DNA of 64,000 nucleotides, taken from the NCBI RefSeq assembly GCF_900215465.1, contig NZ_OBEH01000002.1, forward strand, positions 742,937 to 806,936. Direction: 5' to 3'. The notes under the pieces are model-generated. The model was not told the origin of the DNA and searched no databases. It was given only the letters and a program-made list of their open reading frames with translations. The position numbers and the translations under genes were made by a program. Positions within the stretch are counted from its first letter, which is position 1, and each line of letters starts with the position of its first letter. Shown piece by piece: positions 43,776 to 52,822 of the stretch. This DNA comes from Flagellimonas pacifica (GTDB taxonomy: Bacteria > Bacteroidota > Bacteroidia > Flavobacteriales > Flavobacteriaceae).

Positions 43776-45079
43776 TGGAATACATACCCGTCTTAGTATT
43801 GATCATAAGTTTTATTGGTCTTTTGGCCATTGGCACTCCGGTTGCATGGAGTATTTCCATTTCAGCTTTGCTGACCATGCTTGTGAGTATTCCTTTTTTA
43901 CCTGCAACAACAACATTGGCGCAAAGAATGGGAGCAGGATTAGACAGTTTTGCCCTTTTGGCCATACCTTTCTTTATCCTTGCAGGAAATTTAATGAACA
44001 AAGGAGGCATGGCGCATCGATTAATTGCGTTTGCAAAAACCTTGGTAGGCGCCCTTCCAGGTGGACTTGCATTGATTAATGTTGTTGCTGCCATGTTAAT
44101 GGGAGCTATTGCAGGGTCAGCCATGGCATCGGCATCGGCCATGGGAAGCATCCTTGGACCGGAAATGGAAAAAGAAGGGTATTCCAAAGAATTCGGTGCT
44201 GCGGTCAACATTACATCGGCCACAACCGGTTTGGTGATTCCACCAAGCAACATACTTATTGTATATTCTTTGGCAAGTGGGGGCGTTTCAATCGCAGCCC
44301 TATTTTTGGCGGGATATATTCCTGGAATCTTAACTGGTCTCTTTTTGATGATAGTAGCCATGATTTGGGCCAAAAGAAAAGGGTTCACCGGTAAGACCAA
44401 TAAAGGAAGTATTCGTTTTGCTCAGGTAGTAAAAACTTTTATCAGTGCTTTCCCAAGTTTATTACTCTTATTTATAGTCATTGGCGGAATTGTAGCGGGT
44501 GTTTTTACCGCTACAGAAGCTTCGGCAATTGCCGTTTTGTATTCTTTGGTTTTAGGTTTTATCTATAAGGAAATCTCATTTAAGAACTTGCCCAACATTC
44601 TATTGGATTCGTCTCTTACCACAGCCATTGTGATGTTACTTATTGCCACATCCATTGGAATGTCATGGGCAATGTCCTATGAGAATATACCACAGGCCAC
44701 GAGTGATGTTTTATTGGGAATCAGCAACAATAAATTTATTGTTCTACTGATTATTAATATCATCTTGCTGTTTGTTGGGATTTTTATGGATATGACTCCT
44801 GCCGTTCTCATATTCACTCCTATTTTCTTGCCCGTAGTCTCCAAACTTGGTATAGACCCTGTACACTTTGGTATTATCATGGTGCTCAATCTCTGTATTG
44901 GACTATGCACACCTCCAGTTGGGTCTGTATTATTTGTAGGTGTTGGTGTTGCAAAAACTTCTATTCAGAAAGTGATAAAACCACTGGTGCCTCTTTTTTT
45001 GGCCATGGTTTTAGCACTGTTTTTAATAACCTATATCCCACAACTAACAATGTGGTTACCCAATTTATTTGATTTATAA
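43775..45079 (+). CDS. dctM: TRAP transporter large membrane subunit (DctM)
   Basis: 434 residues with about twelve membrane helices. The GTPVAWSISISALLTM start, FFILAGNLMNKGG, the GSAMASASAMGSILGPEME segment and the C-terminal NLCIGLCTPPVG are DctM features. It carries the organic acid with Na+. Together with dctP and dctQ it forms a full TRAP system embedded in the uronate operon. Confidence 0.95.
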   Translation: MEYIPVLVLIISFIGLLAIGTPVAWSISISALLTMLVSIPFLPATTTLAQRMGAGLDSFALLAIPFFILAGNLMNKGGMAHRLIAFAKTLVGALPGGLALINVVAAMLMGAIAGSAMASASAMGSILGPEMEKEGYSKEFGAAVNITSATTGLVIPPSNILIVYSLASGGVSIAALFLAGYIPGILTGLFLMIVAMIWAKRKGFTGKTNKGSIRFAQVVKTFISAFPSLLLLFIVIGGIVAGVFTATEASAIAVLYSLVLGFIYKEISFKNLPNILLDSSLTTAIVMLLIATSIGMSWAMSYENIPQATSDVLLGISNNKFIVLLIINIILLFVGIFMDMTPAVLIFTPIFLPVVSKLGIDPVHFGIIMVLNLCIGLCTPPVGSVLFVGVGVAKTSIQKVIKPLVPLFLAMVLALFLITYIPQLTMWLPNLFDL

Positions 45080-45089
45080 TAAACAGAAC

Positions 45090-46490
45090 ATGAATAATTT
45101 AAAATGTAGAAAAGTGAAGAACACGCAAAAGACCTCTTATTGGATACCGGTGATTTTGGTTTTGGCCATAATGGCCAGTTGCAACCAAAAACCAAAGGAC
45201 GACACGCCTTGGATATCCATTTTTGATGGAGAAAGCCTTGATGGATGGACAGTAAAAGGCGGCAATGCTGAATACTCAGTAAGTGATGGGTCCATAGTTG
45301 GAAAAACAAAACATAATACCCCAAATACCTTCCTCACTTCTAATAAAATGTATGGTGATTTTATTTTAGATTTGGAATATTTAGTAGATTCTACAATGAA
45401 TTCGGGCATTCAAATCCGAAGCAATAGTATTCCTGGCTATCATAACGGGCGCGTACACGGTTACCAAGTAGAGATTGATCCATCTGATCGTGCATGGAGT
45501 GCAGGAATCTACGATGAAGGCAGAAGAGGTTGGTTGAATCCATTATCCAAAAATGAAGCTGCTCAAAATGCATTCAAACAAAATGACTGGAACCACTATC
45601 GCATCGAAGCTATTGGTGATACCATCAAAACTTGGATCAATGGGGTTCCGGCAGCATACCTTATTGATGATGCCACTGCTTCCGGATTTATTGGCTTACA
45701 AGTGCATAGTATTAATAAAAAACGTAAAGCCGGAACTGAGATTCGGTGGAAAAATGTTCGTATTCTTACAGAGAATCTTGAAAAATATAGCACAGAATCT
45801 CCCTTACAACCAGTAATAACAAAAAATCATCTTACCGAACATGAAGAAAGTGATGGCTGGAAATTACTATGGGATGGTGAAACAACCAACGGATGGCGCG
45901 GTGCAAAACTAGCTCATTTTCCAGAAAATGGATGGGTTGTGGAAAACGGCGAGTTAACAGTCTTAGCTTCCGGAGGTGGAGAATCTGAAGCCGGTGGTGA
46001 TATTGTCACTCAAGAGCAATATGATAATTTTGAGGTGAAACTTGAATTCAAGATCACGGAAGGAGCCAATAGCGGAATAAAATATTATGTAAATACTGAT
46101 CTGAACAAAGGTGCCGGATCTTCCATTGGGCTAGAATTTCAGATTTTGGATGACGAGCGACATCCCGATGCGAAACAAGGCAGTCATGAGGGTAGTCGAA
46201 CTTTAGCCTCACTATATGACCTTATTAAAGCAGACACAACCAAATATGTAAAACCCATCGGGGACTGGAATACTGCCCATATCATTTCAAATAACAATCA
46301 TGTAGAACATAGGTTGAATGGGATAAAGGTATTGGAATATGAACGCAAAAGTGATGCATACAGGAAATTGGTATCTGAAAGTAAGTATGTAAAATGGCCT
46401 GGGTTCGGCGAAGCCGACAAAGGAAACATCTTGCTGCAAGATCATGGAGATAGAGTAGCCTTCAGAAATATTAAAATCAAACAACTTTAA
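45090..46490 (+). CDS. Lipoprotein with two DUF1080 (3-keto-disaccharide hydrolase) domains
   Basis: 466 residues from ATG 45090; a start at 45069 overlaps dctM. Lipoprotein signal ending in IMASC (Cys about 31). Two DUF1080 jelly-roll domains follow (about 40-225 and 250-465). Each begins with the W-x-x-LFDGE-like motif (ISIFDGESLDGW; LLWDGETTNGWRG) and contains the SGIQIR/SGIKYY core and the LNG-hairpin. Characterised relatives cleave 3-keto-glycosides, often with Gfo/Idh/MocA partners, such as the two that follow. It is probably in the periplasm. Confidence 0.88.
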   Translation: MNNLKCRKVKNTQKTSYWIPVILVLAIMASCNQKPKDDTPWISIFDGESLDGWTVKGGNAEYSVSDGSIVGKTKHNTPNTFLTSNKMYGDFILDLEYLVDSTMNSGIQIRSNSIPGYHNGRVHGYQVEIDPSDRAWSAGIYDEGRRGWLNPLSKNEAAQNAFKQNDWNHYRIEAIGDTIKTWINGVPAAYLIDDATASGFIGLQVHSINKKRKAGTEIRWKNVRILTENLEKYSTESPLQPVITKNHLTEHEESDGWKLLWDGETTNGWRGAKLAHFPENGWVVENGELTVLASGGGESEAGGDIVTQEQYDNFEVKLEFKITEGANSGIKYYVNTDLNKGAGSSIGLEFQILDDERHPDAKQGSHEGSRTLASLYDLIKADTTKYVKPIGDWNTAHIISNNNHVEHRLNGIKVLEYERKSDAYRKLVSESKYVKWPGFGEADKGNILLQDHGDRVAFRNIKIKQL

Positions 46491-46500
46491 ACCTTACATC

Positions 46501-47832
46501 ATGGGCACAAGAAGAAATTTCATCAAAAAAACAACTGCAGGTACAACTGGTTTGGCTTTGGGAGGGATATTACTGCCAAATACAGGTTTTGCCAGTATTT
46601 TGGGTGCGAATGACCGCCTAGGAGTTGCTGTTATTGGAGTTCGGAGCAGGGCAAAGGCGCATTGTATTGCAATCCATCAAGACCTTAATGCCAAAATTCT
46701 ATACAACTGTGATGTGGATGATACCATAATTGAAGAACACAATACATGGTGCAGAAAAAACATTGGATATGTACCGAAAGTCGAAAAAGATTTCCGGAAA
46801 ATACTGGAAGATAAAGATGTGGATGCGGTTTTTATAGCTACACCAGAGCACTGGCATGCCCCTATGTCCATTATGGCCATGCAAGCTGGAAAACACGTTT
46901 ATGTTGAAAAACCATGTAGTCATAATCCCCATGAAAATGAAATGCTTGTTGCTGCCCAAAACAAGTATGGCAAAAAAGTGCAGATGGGAAACCAACAACG
47001 ATCTGCAAGAACATCAGCTTCAGCCATAGAAGATATAAGAAATGGAGTCATTGGAGAGGTTTACAAAGGCGAAGCATATTATTCCAATAATAGAGGTTCC
47101 ATAGGAAAAGGAAATGAAATTGGCATACCTAAAACCTTGGATTGGGAGCTTTGGCAAGGACCTGCGCCAAGAGAAAGTTATCGAGATAATGTCCACCCAT
47201 ATAATTGGCATTGGTTCCGTACCTGGGGAACTGGTGAGATTCATAATAATGGAACCCACGAAATTGATATTTGTCGTTGGGCGCTAGGAGTAGATTTACC
47301 CTCTACAGTAACTTCCTTTGGAGGAAAGTACACCTATGATGATGATTGGGAGTTTGTGGACAACCAGCAAGTGACTTATTCCTTCCCTGGAAACAAGTTT
47401 ATTACCTGGACCGGCCATAGTAGGGGCATTATGAAACCGGAACGTCCTGGAAGAGGTGTAACCATATACGGAAGCAAAGGAAGCATTGAGTTGAGCAGGA
47501 ATTTTTATAAATTATATGATCTTGCAGGCAATCCAATTAAATTGGAGTTTGAAAAAACGCAAAGCGCGACTACCAATACCCAAGGAATTGGAGGATTGGA
47601 TGTAGATCATGTGGGCAACTTTTTTAACGCTATCCGAAAAGATGAATCTTTAAAAGCGGATATTAACGATGCCAGTATTTCTACAATGCTATGTCATTTA
47701 GGTAATATGGCCCAAGATGCGGGGCACTCATTGAAAATTGATTCAAAAACCGGAAAGGTACTCAATGATGACGCCATAATGAAAAAGAGTTGGAAAAGAG
47801 AATATGCAAAAGGTTGGGAGCCTAAACTTTAA
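46501..47832 (+). CDS. Tat-exported Gfo/Idh/MocA oxidoreductase (first of two)
   Basis: 443 residues. Tat signal with RRNFIKK (4-10) and a hydrophobic core to about 31. Rossmann domain from about residue 40 (VAVIGVRSRAKAH), EKPCS-type catalytic region (HVYVEKPCSHN) and a C-terminal beta domain with HEIDICRW. Tight NAD(P) binding would allow export of the folded enzyme. A 3-keto-glycoside-forming or -using role is inferred from DUF1080 next to it. It begins 10 bp after the DUF1080 gene. Confidence 0.88.
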   Translation: MGTRRNFIKKTTAGTTGLALGGILLPNTGFASILGANDRLGVAVIGVRSRAKAHCIAIHQDLNAKILYNCDVDDTIIEEHNTWCRKNIGYVPKVEKDFRKILEDKDVDAVFIATPEHWHAPMSIMAMQAGKHVYVEKPCSHNPHENEMLVAAQNKYGKKVQMGNQQRSARTSASAIEDIRNGVIGEVYKGEAYYSNNRGSIGKGNEIGIPKTLDWELWQGPAPRESYRDNVHPYNWHWFRTWGTGEIHNNGTHEIDICRWALGVDLPSTVTSFGGKYTYDDDWEFVDNQQVTYSFPGNKFITWTGHSRGIMKPERPGRGVTIYGSKGSIELSRNFYKLYDLAGNPIKLEFEKTQSATTNTQGIGGLDVDHVGNFFNAIRKDESLKADINDASISTMLCHLGNMAQDAGHSLKIDSKTGKVLNDDAIMKKSWKREYAKGWEPKL

Positions 47833-47835
47833 GAA

Positions 47836-49017
47836 ATGAAGCGAAGAGATTTTGTAACAAGCACTGGGATGGCCATTGCTGGAGTATCTGCAATGAATGC
47901 GGGAATGTTATATCCATCAAAGAATAATATCATTAATATTGGGGTTATTGGCACGGGTGATCGTGGAGGTGGATTAATTCCAATAATCAATAAAATTGAA
48001 GGATTAGAAGTAACTGCATGCTGTGATGTACTGCCTTTCAGATTGAAAAGCGCCATGGACAAGGTTGAAGGAAAGGCGAAGGCATACTCAGACTACAAAG
48101 TGCTTTTGGACGATAAAAATGTTGAAGCCGTTTTGATTGCGACCCCATTCAGTGAGCATTCCCAAATTGCAATGGATGCACTAGACTCGGGAAAACATGT
48201 ATATTGTGAAAAGACCATGGTAAAGGGATATGATGCCATTAAAAATTTAGTCGGCAAGGCTTCAAAATCAAAACATATTTTCCAAACAGGGCATCAATAC
48301 CACAGCTCAAGACTATACTCCCATGTAGTTGATTTAATTCAGAATGGAAAAATTGGAAAAATAACCGCAATTGAATGCCAATGGAACCGAAATGGAAATT
48401 GGCGTAGACCTGTTCCAAGCCCTGAACTTGAAAGAGCTATTAACTGGCGCATGTACAAGGAGTTTTCTGGAGGTTTGCTGGCTGAACTCTGCTCCCACCA
48501 ATTGGATTTTTGTAATTGGGTATTGGATGCAGTTCCTACCAAAGTGGTAGGAGATGGAGGAATCGATTATTGGAAAGATGGGCGAGAAACCTTAGATAAT
48601 GTTCATATGATCTATACCTATCCCAATGGGGTAAGAGCCAAATTCACTTGCCTTACCAGTAATTCAAAGGATGATTACCAGATCAAAGTTCTTGGAGACG
48701 AGGGTACTATTACCATTGATTATAAAAAGGCATGGTTCTATCCAGAGAAGAAGGAAAAATCTAAAGAAATGGGCGAAGTTGACGGCGTTTCTGGTGCTAC
48801 TATTAACTGGAATCAAGACAAAGGTGTTCCCATTGAAGTTGAACATTTAGACCCTAGTAAACAGGCATTACTTGATTTTAAGGATAGTATTTTGAGCAAC
48901 ACCATGCCCAAATCCAACATCCTGAGTGGAGCAAAAGCTGCAATTTGTGTGCAAATGGGATTGGATGCGGTTCACAATGGGAATGTGATCCATTGGAAGA
49001 ATGGGTTGCTTCAATAA
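47836..49017 (+). CDS. Tat-exported Gfo/Idh/MocA oxidoreductase (second of two)
   Basis: 393 residues. Tat-like signal with KRRDFVTS (2-9). Rossmann motif GVIGTGDRGGG (about 36-46), the CEKTMV catalytic segment (HVYCEKTMVK) and a C-terminal domain with AELCSHQLDFCNW. It differs enough from the preceding gene that a distinct substrate or reaction direction is likely. Last gene of the operon, 3 bp after its partner. Confidence 0.88.
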   Translation: MKRRDFVTSTGMAIAGVSAMNAGMLYPSKNNIINIGVIGTGDRGGGLIPIINKIEGLEVTACCDVLPFRLKSAMDKVEGKAKAYSDYKVLLDDKNVEAVLIATPFSEHSQIAMDALDSGKHVYCEKTMVKGYDAIKNLVGKASKSKHIFQTGHQYHSSRLYSHVVDLIQNGKIGKITAIECQWNRNGNWRRPVPSPELERAINWRMYKEFSGGLLAELCSHQLDFCNWVLDAVPTKVVGDGGIDYWKDGRETLDNVHMIYTYPNGVRAKFTCLTSNSKDDYQIKVLGDEGTITIDYKKAWFYPEKKEKSKEMGEVDGVSGATINWNQDKGVPIEVEHLDPSKQALLDFKDSILSNTMPKSNILSGAKAAICVQMGLDAVHNGNVIHWKNGLLQ

Positions 49018-49151
49018 GGTGCTTACTTTGGACATGCTAACTTGCTTAACTATAAAATGTTAGTTGGCAAAAATGACTTATTGATAAGCCGCAGAATGCT
49101 GTTTGTCTAAATTTTGCAAAGCCTAAGCTTTAAATTCCATATACTTCATCT

Positions 49152-50144
49152 ATGGAAATCTTATCAATAGTATTAAACGAAATAACCGGGTTTTTAGGGA
49201 TAACCCAAGCTTTGGAAATTCTAAAAAGTGGGGACTATGCAGCATTCAAAACTTATGATGGAATTGCATCACTCATATATCCCATAATTCCATTGTTACT
49301 TTTATTGGAATTAGTTGTTGGACTCGTTTATAAAAAACCACAGATTAAAGTCTACAAAGTAAATTTCCTTATTTATATTTTCAATCGGTTTGTTGGGCGC
49401 TTTATAGCTATAGCCATGGTAACGTTTTGCATTGGGGTCTTTAGCTCGTATGCCCTATTCAAAACAAGTAATACATGGTATTGGTTTATCTATGCCTACA
49501 TTGTATGGGAATTGGGTCATTTTGTATACCATTATCTGGGGCATAAAGTACGTCTTTTTTGGTGCCTGCATTCCACGCACCATGCTCCAGAAGATATGAA
49601 CCTATCAGTAACTCATGCTCACTTTTTTTTAGAAGCCCCCTATGCTGATACCATCAGAACAACCGTATGTATTCTCCTTGGAGTACAGCCAGAGCTTTTG
49701 TTCACTATAATGTTTATTGATGGAACCTATGGCGCCTTCATACACATTGGAGAAAATCTCATTAAAGATGCAAGGTTTGGGTTTTTGAATAAAATCATGC
49801 TAACCCCATCACATCATAGGGTGCACCATGCCAGAAACCCTTTGTATATGGATACCAATTTTTGTAACCTTTTGAACATATGGGACAAAGTGTTCAAGAC
49901 TTATCAAGAAGAAGAAAAAAGTGTTCAAATAGAATATGGTATTACACGTGAAATGGATTCTGGGAATTTCATTGATGTCTACTTTGGTGAAGTCATAGCA
50001 CTAGTAAAAGATGTTGCTAACGCTCCTGGTTTAATCAATAAATTCCGCTATTTAATAATGCCTCCCGGCTGGAGTCACACCGGAGATCACAAAACAGCAA
50101 AAGTTGTTCGGAGTGCCTATTTAAAAAATAGTTTGGGCATATAA
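49152..50144 (+). CDS. Sterol desaturase/fatty acid hydroxylase-family membrane enzyme
   Basis: 330 residues. Four or more membrane helices (about 38-57, 66-97, 109-128 and a later pair) carry the diiron His motifs: HFVYH with HYLGH, LHSTHH and HAHF in the middle, then HHRVHH. This superfamily hydroxylates or desaturates lipids or carotenoids with oxygen. The substrate is unknown. It stands alone after the uronate operon. Confidence 0.88.
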   Translation: MEILSIVLNEITGFLGITQALEILKSGDYAAFKTYDGIASLIYPIIPLLLLLELVVGLVYKKPQIKVYKVNFLIYIFNRFVGRFIAIAMVTFCIGVFSSYALFKTSNTWYWFIYAYIVWELGHFVYHYLGHKVRLFWCLHSTHHAPEDMNLSVTHAHFFLEAPYADTIRTTVCILLGVQPELLFTIMFIDGTYGAFIHIGENLIKDARFGFLNKIMLTPSHHRVHHARNPLYMDTNFCNLLNIWDKVFKTYQEEEKSVQIEYGITREMDSGNFIDVYFGEVIALVKDVANAPGLINKFRYLIMPPGWSHTGDHKTAKVVRSAYLKNSLGI

Positions 50145-50212
50145 ACTTTTCTTAAAGTTGGTTTCAACAAGATGATTGTTTCATAAATTATCTCCAATTC
50201 AAAAATCAAAAA

Positions 50213-50749
50213 ATGAAACATCTCTTTAAAATAACGCTGTTTTTGGTAGTAGGTTTTGTATCTGCCCAGCAAAATGAGCCCCCAAAAGAAATCATTGAAT
50301 CCATCAAAACTGATATCTGGATTCCCTTTATGGAAGCCTATGCCGAATTGGATTCGGATAAATTAAAATCTATTCATACCAAAGATATAGTCAGAATTAC
50401 TATAGATCAGAACGAAATTAAAACCGGAACAAGCTATTTAGAGCATTTTGGGGGCTTTCTAGACAATGTAAAACAACGTGGGGGTCAATTGGGTATCGCA
50501 TTTGCCATTCTTTCCACAGCTATAGATGAAAGCCAAGATATTGCTTACCAAACAGGCTATTATCGATTTAGCTCAAAACGCAAAGATGATGAAAATTTGG
50601 TGCCTCGTGGCTACGGTTATTTCAACGTAGGCCTAAGAAAGGAAAACGGTACGTGGAAGTTATGGATGGATTCCGATAAAAGAACGGATATTTCCCATTC
50701 CGATTTCCACGAGGTGGACATCATCTATGACCTAAACAAACAGATTTAA
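50213..50749 (+). CDS. Secreted NTF2-like (DUF4440/SnoaL-like) protein
   Basis: 178 residues with a signal peptide (about 1-19). The remaining NTF2-like fold has an N-terminal helix (IWIPFMEAYAELDSDKLKSI), a HTKDIVRI strand and a C-terminal GTWKLWMDSDKR hairpin. No catalytic residues recognised. Its stop codon overlaps the glmM stop inside TTAA (50746-50749). Confidence 0.75.
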   Translation: MKHLFKITLFLVVGFVSAQQNEPPKEIIESIKTDIWIPFMEAYAELDSDKLKSIHTKDIVRITIDQNEIKTGTSYLEHFGGFLDNVKQRGGQLGIAFAILSTAIDESQDIAYQTGYYRFSSKRKDDENLVPRGYGYFNVGLRKENGTWKLWMDSDKRTDISHSDFHEVDIIYDLNKQI

Positions 50750-52137
50750 TTCAACCCAGCAACTTCTTTTATTTCACCAATAATTTTATCGGCCAAACTA
50801 TCTGCTTCTGTTTGAGATTTTGCTTCGGTATACACCCTAATTATAGGTTCAGTATTTGATTTACGAAGGTGCACCCAATTCTCAGGAAAATCAATTTTCA
50901 CCCCATCTATGGTTGATACTTGTTCATTTTTATATTTGTCATTCATGGCGCTCAACAATGCATCAACATCAAGGTCGGGAGTAAGTTGTATTTTCTTTTT
51001 ACTCATGAAGTAGCTGGGATAGCTAGCTCTTAACTCTGCTACTGTGCCTCCTTTTTCAGACATCAACATTAAAAACAAGGCAGTTCCTACCAAAGCGTCC
51101 CTTCCATAATGACTCTCCGGATAAATGATCCCACCGTTGCCCTCTCCTCCTATTATGGCATTGTTGTTCTTCATTTTAGTGACCACGTTCACCTCTCCCA
51201 CAGCCGCTGCATCATAAGTTCCCCCATGCTTTTCCGTAATATCACGAAGTGCTCTGGTAGAGGATAAATTTGAAACTGTGTTTCCTTTGGTCTTGCTTAG
51301 TACGTAATCCGCACAAGCCACCAAGGTGTACTCTTCCCCAAACATTTCACCATCATTGCTAATAAATGCCAATCGGTCTACGTCAGGATCTACCACAATA
51401 CCAAAATCTGCTTGCTCCTTCACAACCAAATCACAGATATCTGCCAAATGTTCTTTTAGTGGCTCTGGGTTATGTGGAAAATGACCGGTAGGGTCACAAT
51501 ATAATTTTATCACTTCTACTCCCAATTCTTCCAATAGTTTTGGAATGGCAATTCCACCAGTGGAGTTGACACCATCAACAACCACTTTAAAACCAGCTTT
51601 TCTAATTACCTCTTTGTCAACAAGGGAAAGGTTCAATACTTCGTCTATATGTACATCGATATAGGAATCATTTTTGGTGATTTTCCCCAAATCGTCCACC
51701 TCTGCAAAATTAAAGTCTTCTTTTTCAGCTAATTCCAATATTATTGCACCTTGTTTTGCATCCAGAAACTCCCCACGTTCGTTCAACAATTTAAGTGCAT
51801 TCCATTGTTTTGGATTATGACTAGCTGTTAGGATAATTCCGCCATCTGCTTTTTCCAAAGGAACCGCAATTTCCACTGTAGGAGTTGTGGAAAGGTCTAA
51901 ATCAACCACATCAATTCCAAGTCCTACTAAAGTAGATACCACTAGGTTTTGAATCATTTCACCAGACAACCGAGCATCACGACCAATTACAACGGTCAAA
52001 TCATCCTTTCCTGAATATTCTTTTAACCAAGTACCATATGCCGCTGCAAACTTTACAGCATCTATTGGGGTTAGATTATCGTTTGTAGTTCCTCCAATGG
52101 TTCCTCGTATCCCAGAAATCGATTTAATCAGTGTCAT
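50746..52137 (-). CDS. glmM: Phosphoglucosamine mutase
   Basis: 463 residues. Converts glucosamine-6-phosphate to glucosamine-1-phosphate for peptidoglycan and LPS precursors. The phosphoserine loop TASHNPKQWN (Ser106), the metal loop DPDVDRL and the C-terminal phosphate-binding RKSNTEPIIRVY are present. The length and motifs fit the Bacteroidota glmM; a phosphomannomutase would be the only alternative. A perfect -7 box lies upstream. Confidence 0.9.
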   Translation of the reverse strand: MTLIKSISGIRGTIGGTTNDNLTPIDAVKFAAAYGTWLKEYSGKDDLTVVIGRDARLSGEMIQNLVVSTLVGLGIDVVDLDLSTTPTVEIAVPLEKADGGIILTASHNPKQWNALKLLNERGEFLDAKQGAIILELAEKEDFNFAEVDDLGKITKNDSYIDVHIDEVLNLSLVDKEVIRKAGFKVVVDGVNSTGGIAIPKLLEELGVEVIKLYCDPTGHFPHNPEPLKEHLADICDLVVKEQADFGIVVDPDVDRLAFISNDGEMFGEEYTLVACADYVLSKTKGNTVSNLSSTRALRDITEKHGGTYDAAAVGEVNVVTKMKNNNAIIGGEGNGGIIYPESHYGRDALVGTALFLMLMSEKGGTVAELRASYPSYFMSKKKIQLTPDLDVDALLSAMNDKYKNEQVSTIDGVKIDFPENWVHLRKSNTEPIIRVYTEAKSQTEADSLADKIIGEIKEVAGLN

Positions 52138-52157
52138 AATTGTTAAAAAAGTTTTTG

Positions 52158-52165
52158 CAAATATA
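52158..52165 (-). promoter_or_regulatory. -7 promoter box for glmM
   Basis: TATATTTG on the minus strand, a perfect match, 20 nt before the ATG at 52137. Confidence 0.65.
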
Positions 52166-52228
52166 AAAGCCTATCCCCTATTCAAGGTTTCTAATTTGTA
52201 AATTTCCGATGAAAAGAAGATTGTACCC

Positions 52229-52822
52229 ATGAATTTCTTAGCTCATATTTATTTATCCTTTGGCGACAAGGAAATTACCTTGGGCAATTTCTTTGCCGAT
52301 CATATAAGGGGAAATAAATTCAAACATTTCCCAGATAAAATTCAGAAAGGTATTCTATTGCACCGAGAAATTGACACTTTTACAGACTCCCATCGTATTG
52401 CTAAACAGAGTAGTAAAAGACTCCATAAAAATTACAGTCATTACAGCAGGGTCATTGTAGATATTTTTTATGATCATTTTTTGGCTAAAAATTGGTCCAG
52501 CTATTCAAATGTTCCTTTAGAAAGGTATGTTGATGATTTTTATGATTTGTTAGAGGACAATTACAATATATTGCCTTTGGCAACCCAGCGTATGATGCCT
52601 TATATGATTACGGACAATTGGTTGTTGAGCTATTCCAATCTTAAAGGGATTTCAAAGGTTCTGGATGGAATGAACCGCAGGACAAAAAATAAATCCAAAA
52701 TGAACTTTGCCGTTTTGGACCTTGAAGAACATTATGCAGAGTTTGAAAATGAATTTGTGCTGTTTTTTGAAGAATTGATTACCTTTTCCAAACAAAAATT
52801 TATCTCTTTATGCAAAGATTAA
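52229..52822 (+). CDS. acpH: Acyl carrier protein phosphodiesterase-like (AcpH family)
   Basis: 197 residues, no signal peptide. Starts with NFLAHIYLSFGD and has GNFFADHIRGN and GILLHREIDTFTDSH, the signature of AcpH, which removes the phosphopantetheine arm from acyl carrier protein. An HD-like alpha-helical fold with metal-binding His/Asp residues is expected. Divergent from glmM; its last 13 bp overlap the gamma-glutamyltransferase gene. Confidence 0.85.
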   Translation: MNFLAHIYLSFGDKEITLGNFFADHIRGNKFKHFPDKIQKGILLHREIDTFTDSHRIAKQSSKRLHKNYSHYSRVIVDIFYDHFLAKNWSSYSNVPLERYVDDFYDLLEDNYNILPLATQRMMPYMITDNWLLSYSNLKGISKVLDGMNRRTKNKSKMNFAVLDLEEHYAEFENEFVLFFEELITFSKQKFISLCKD

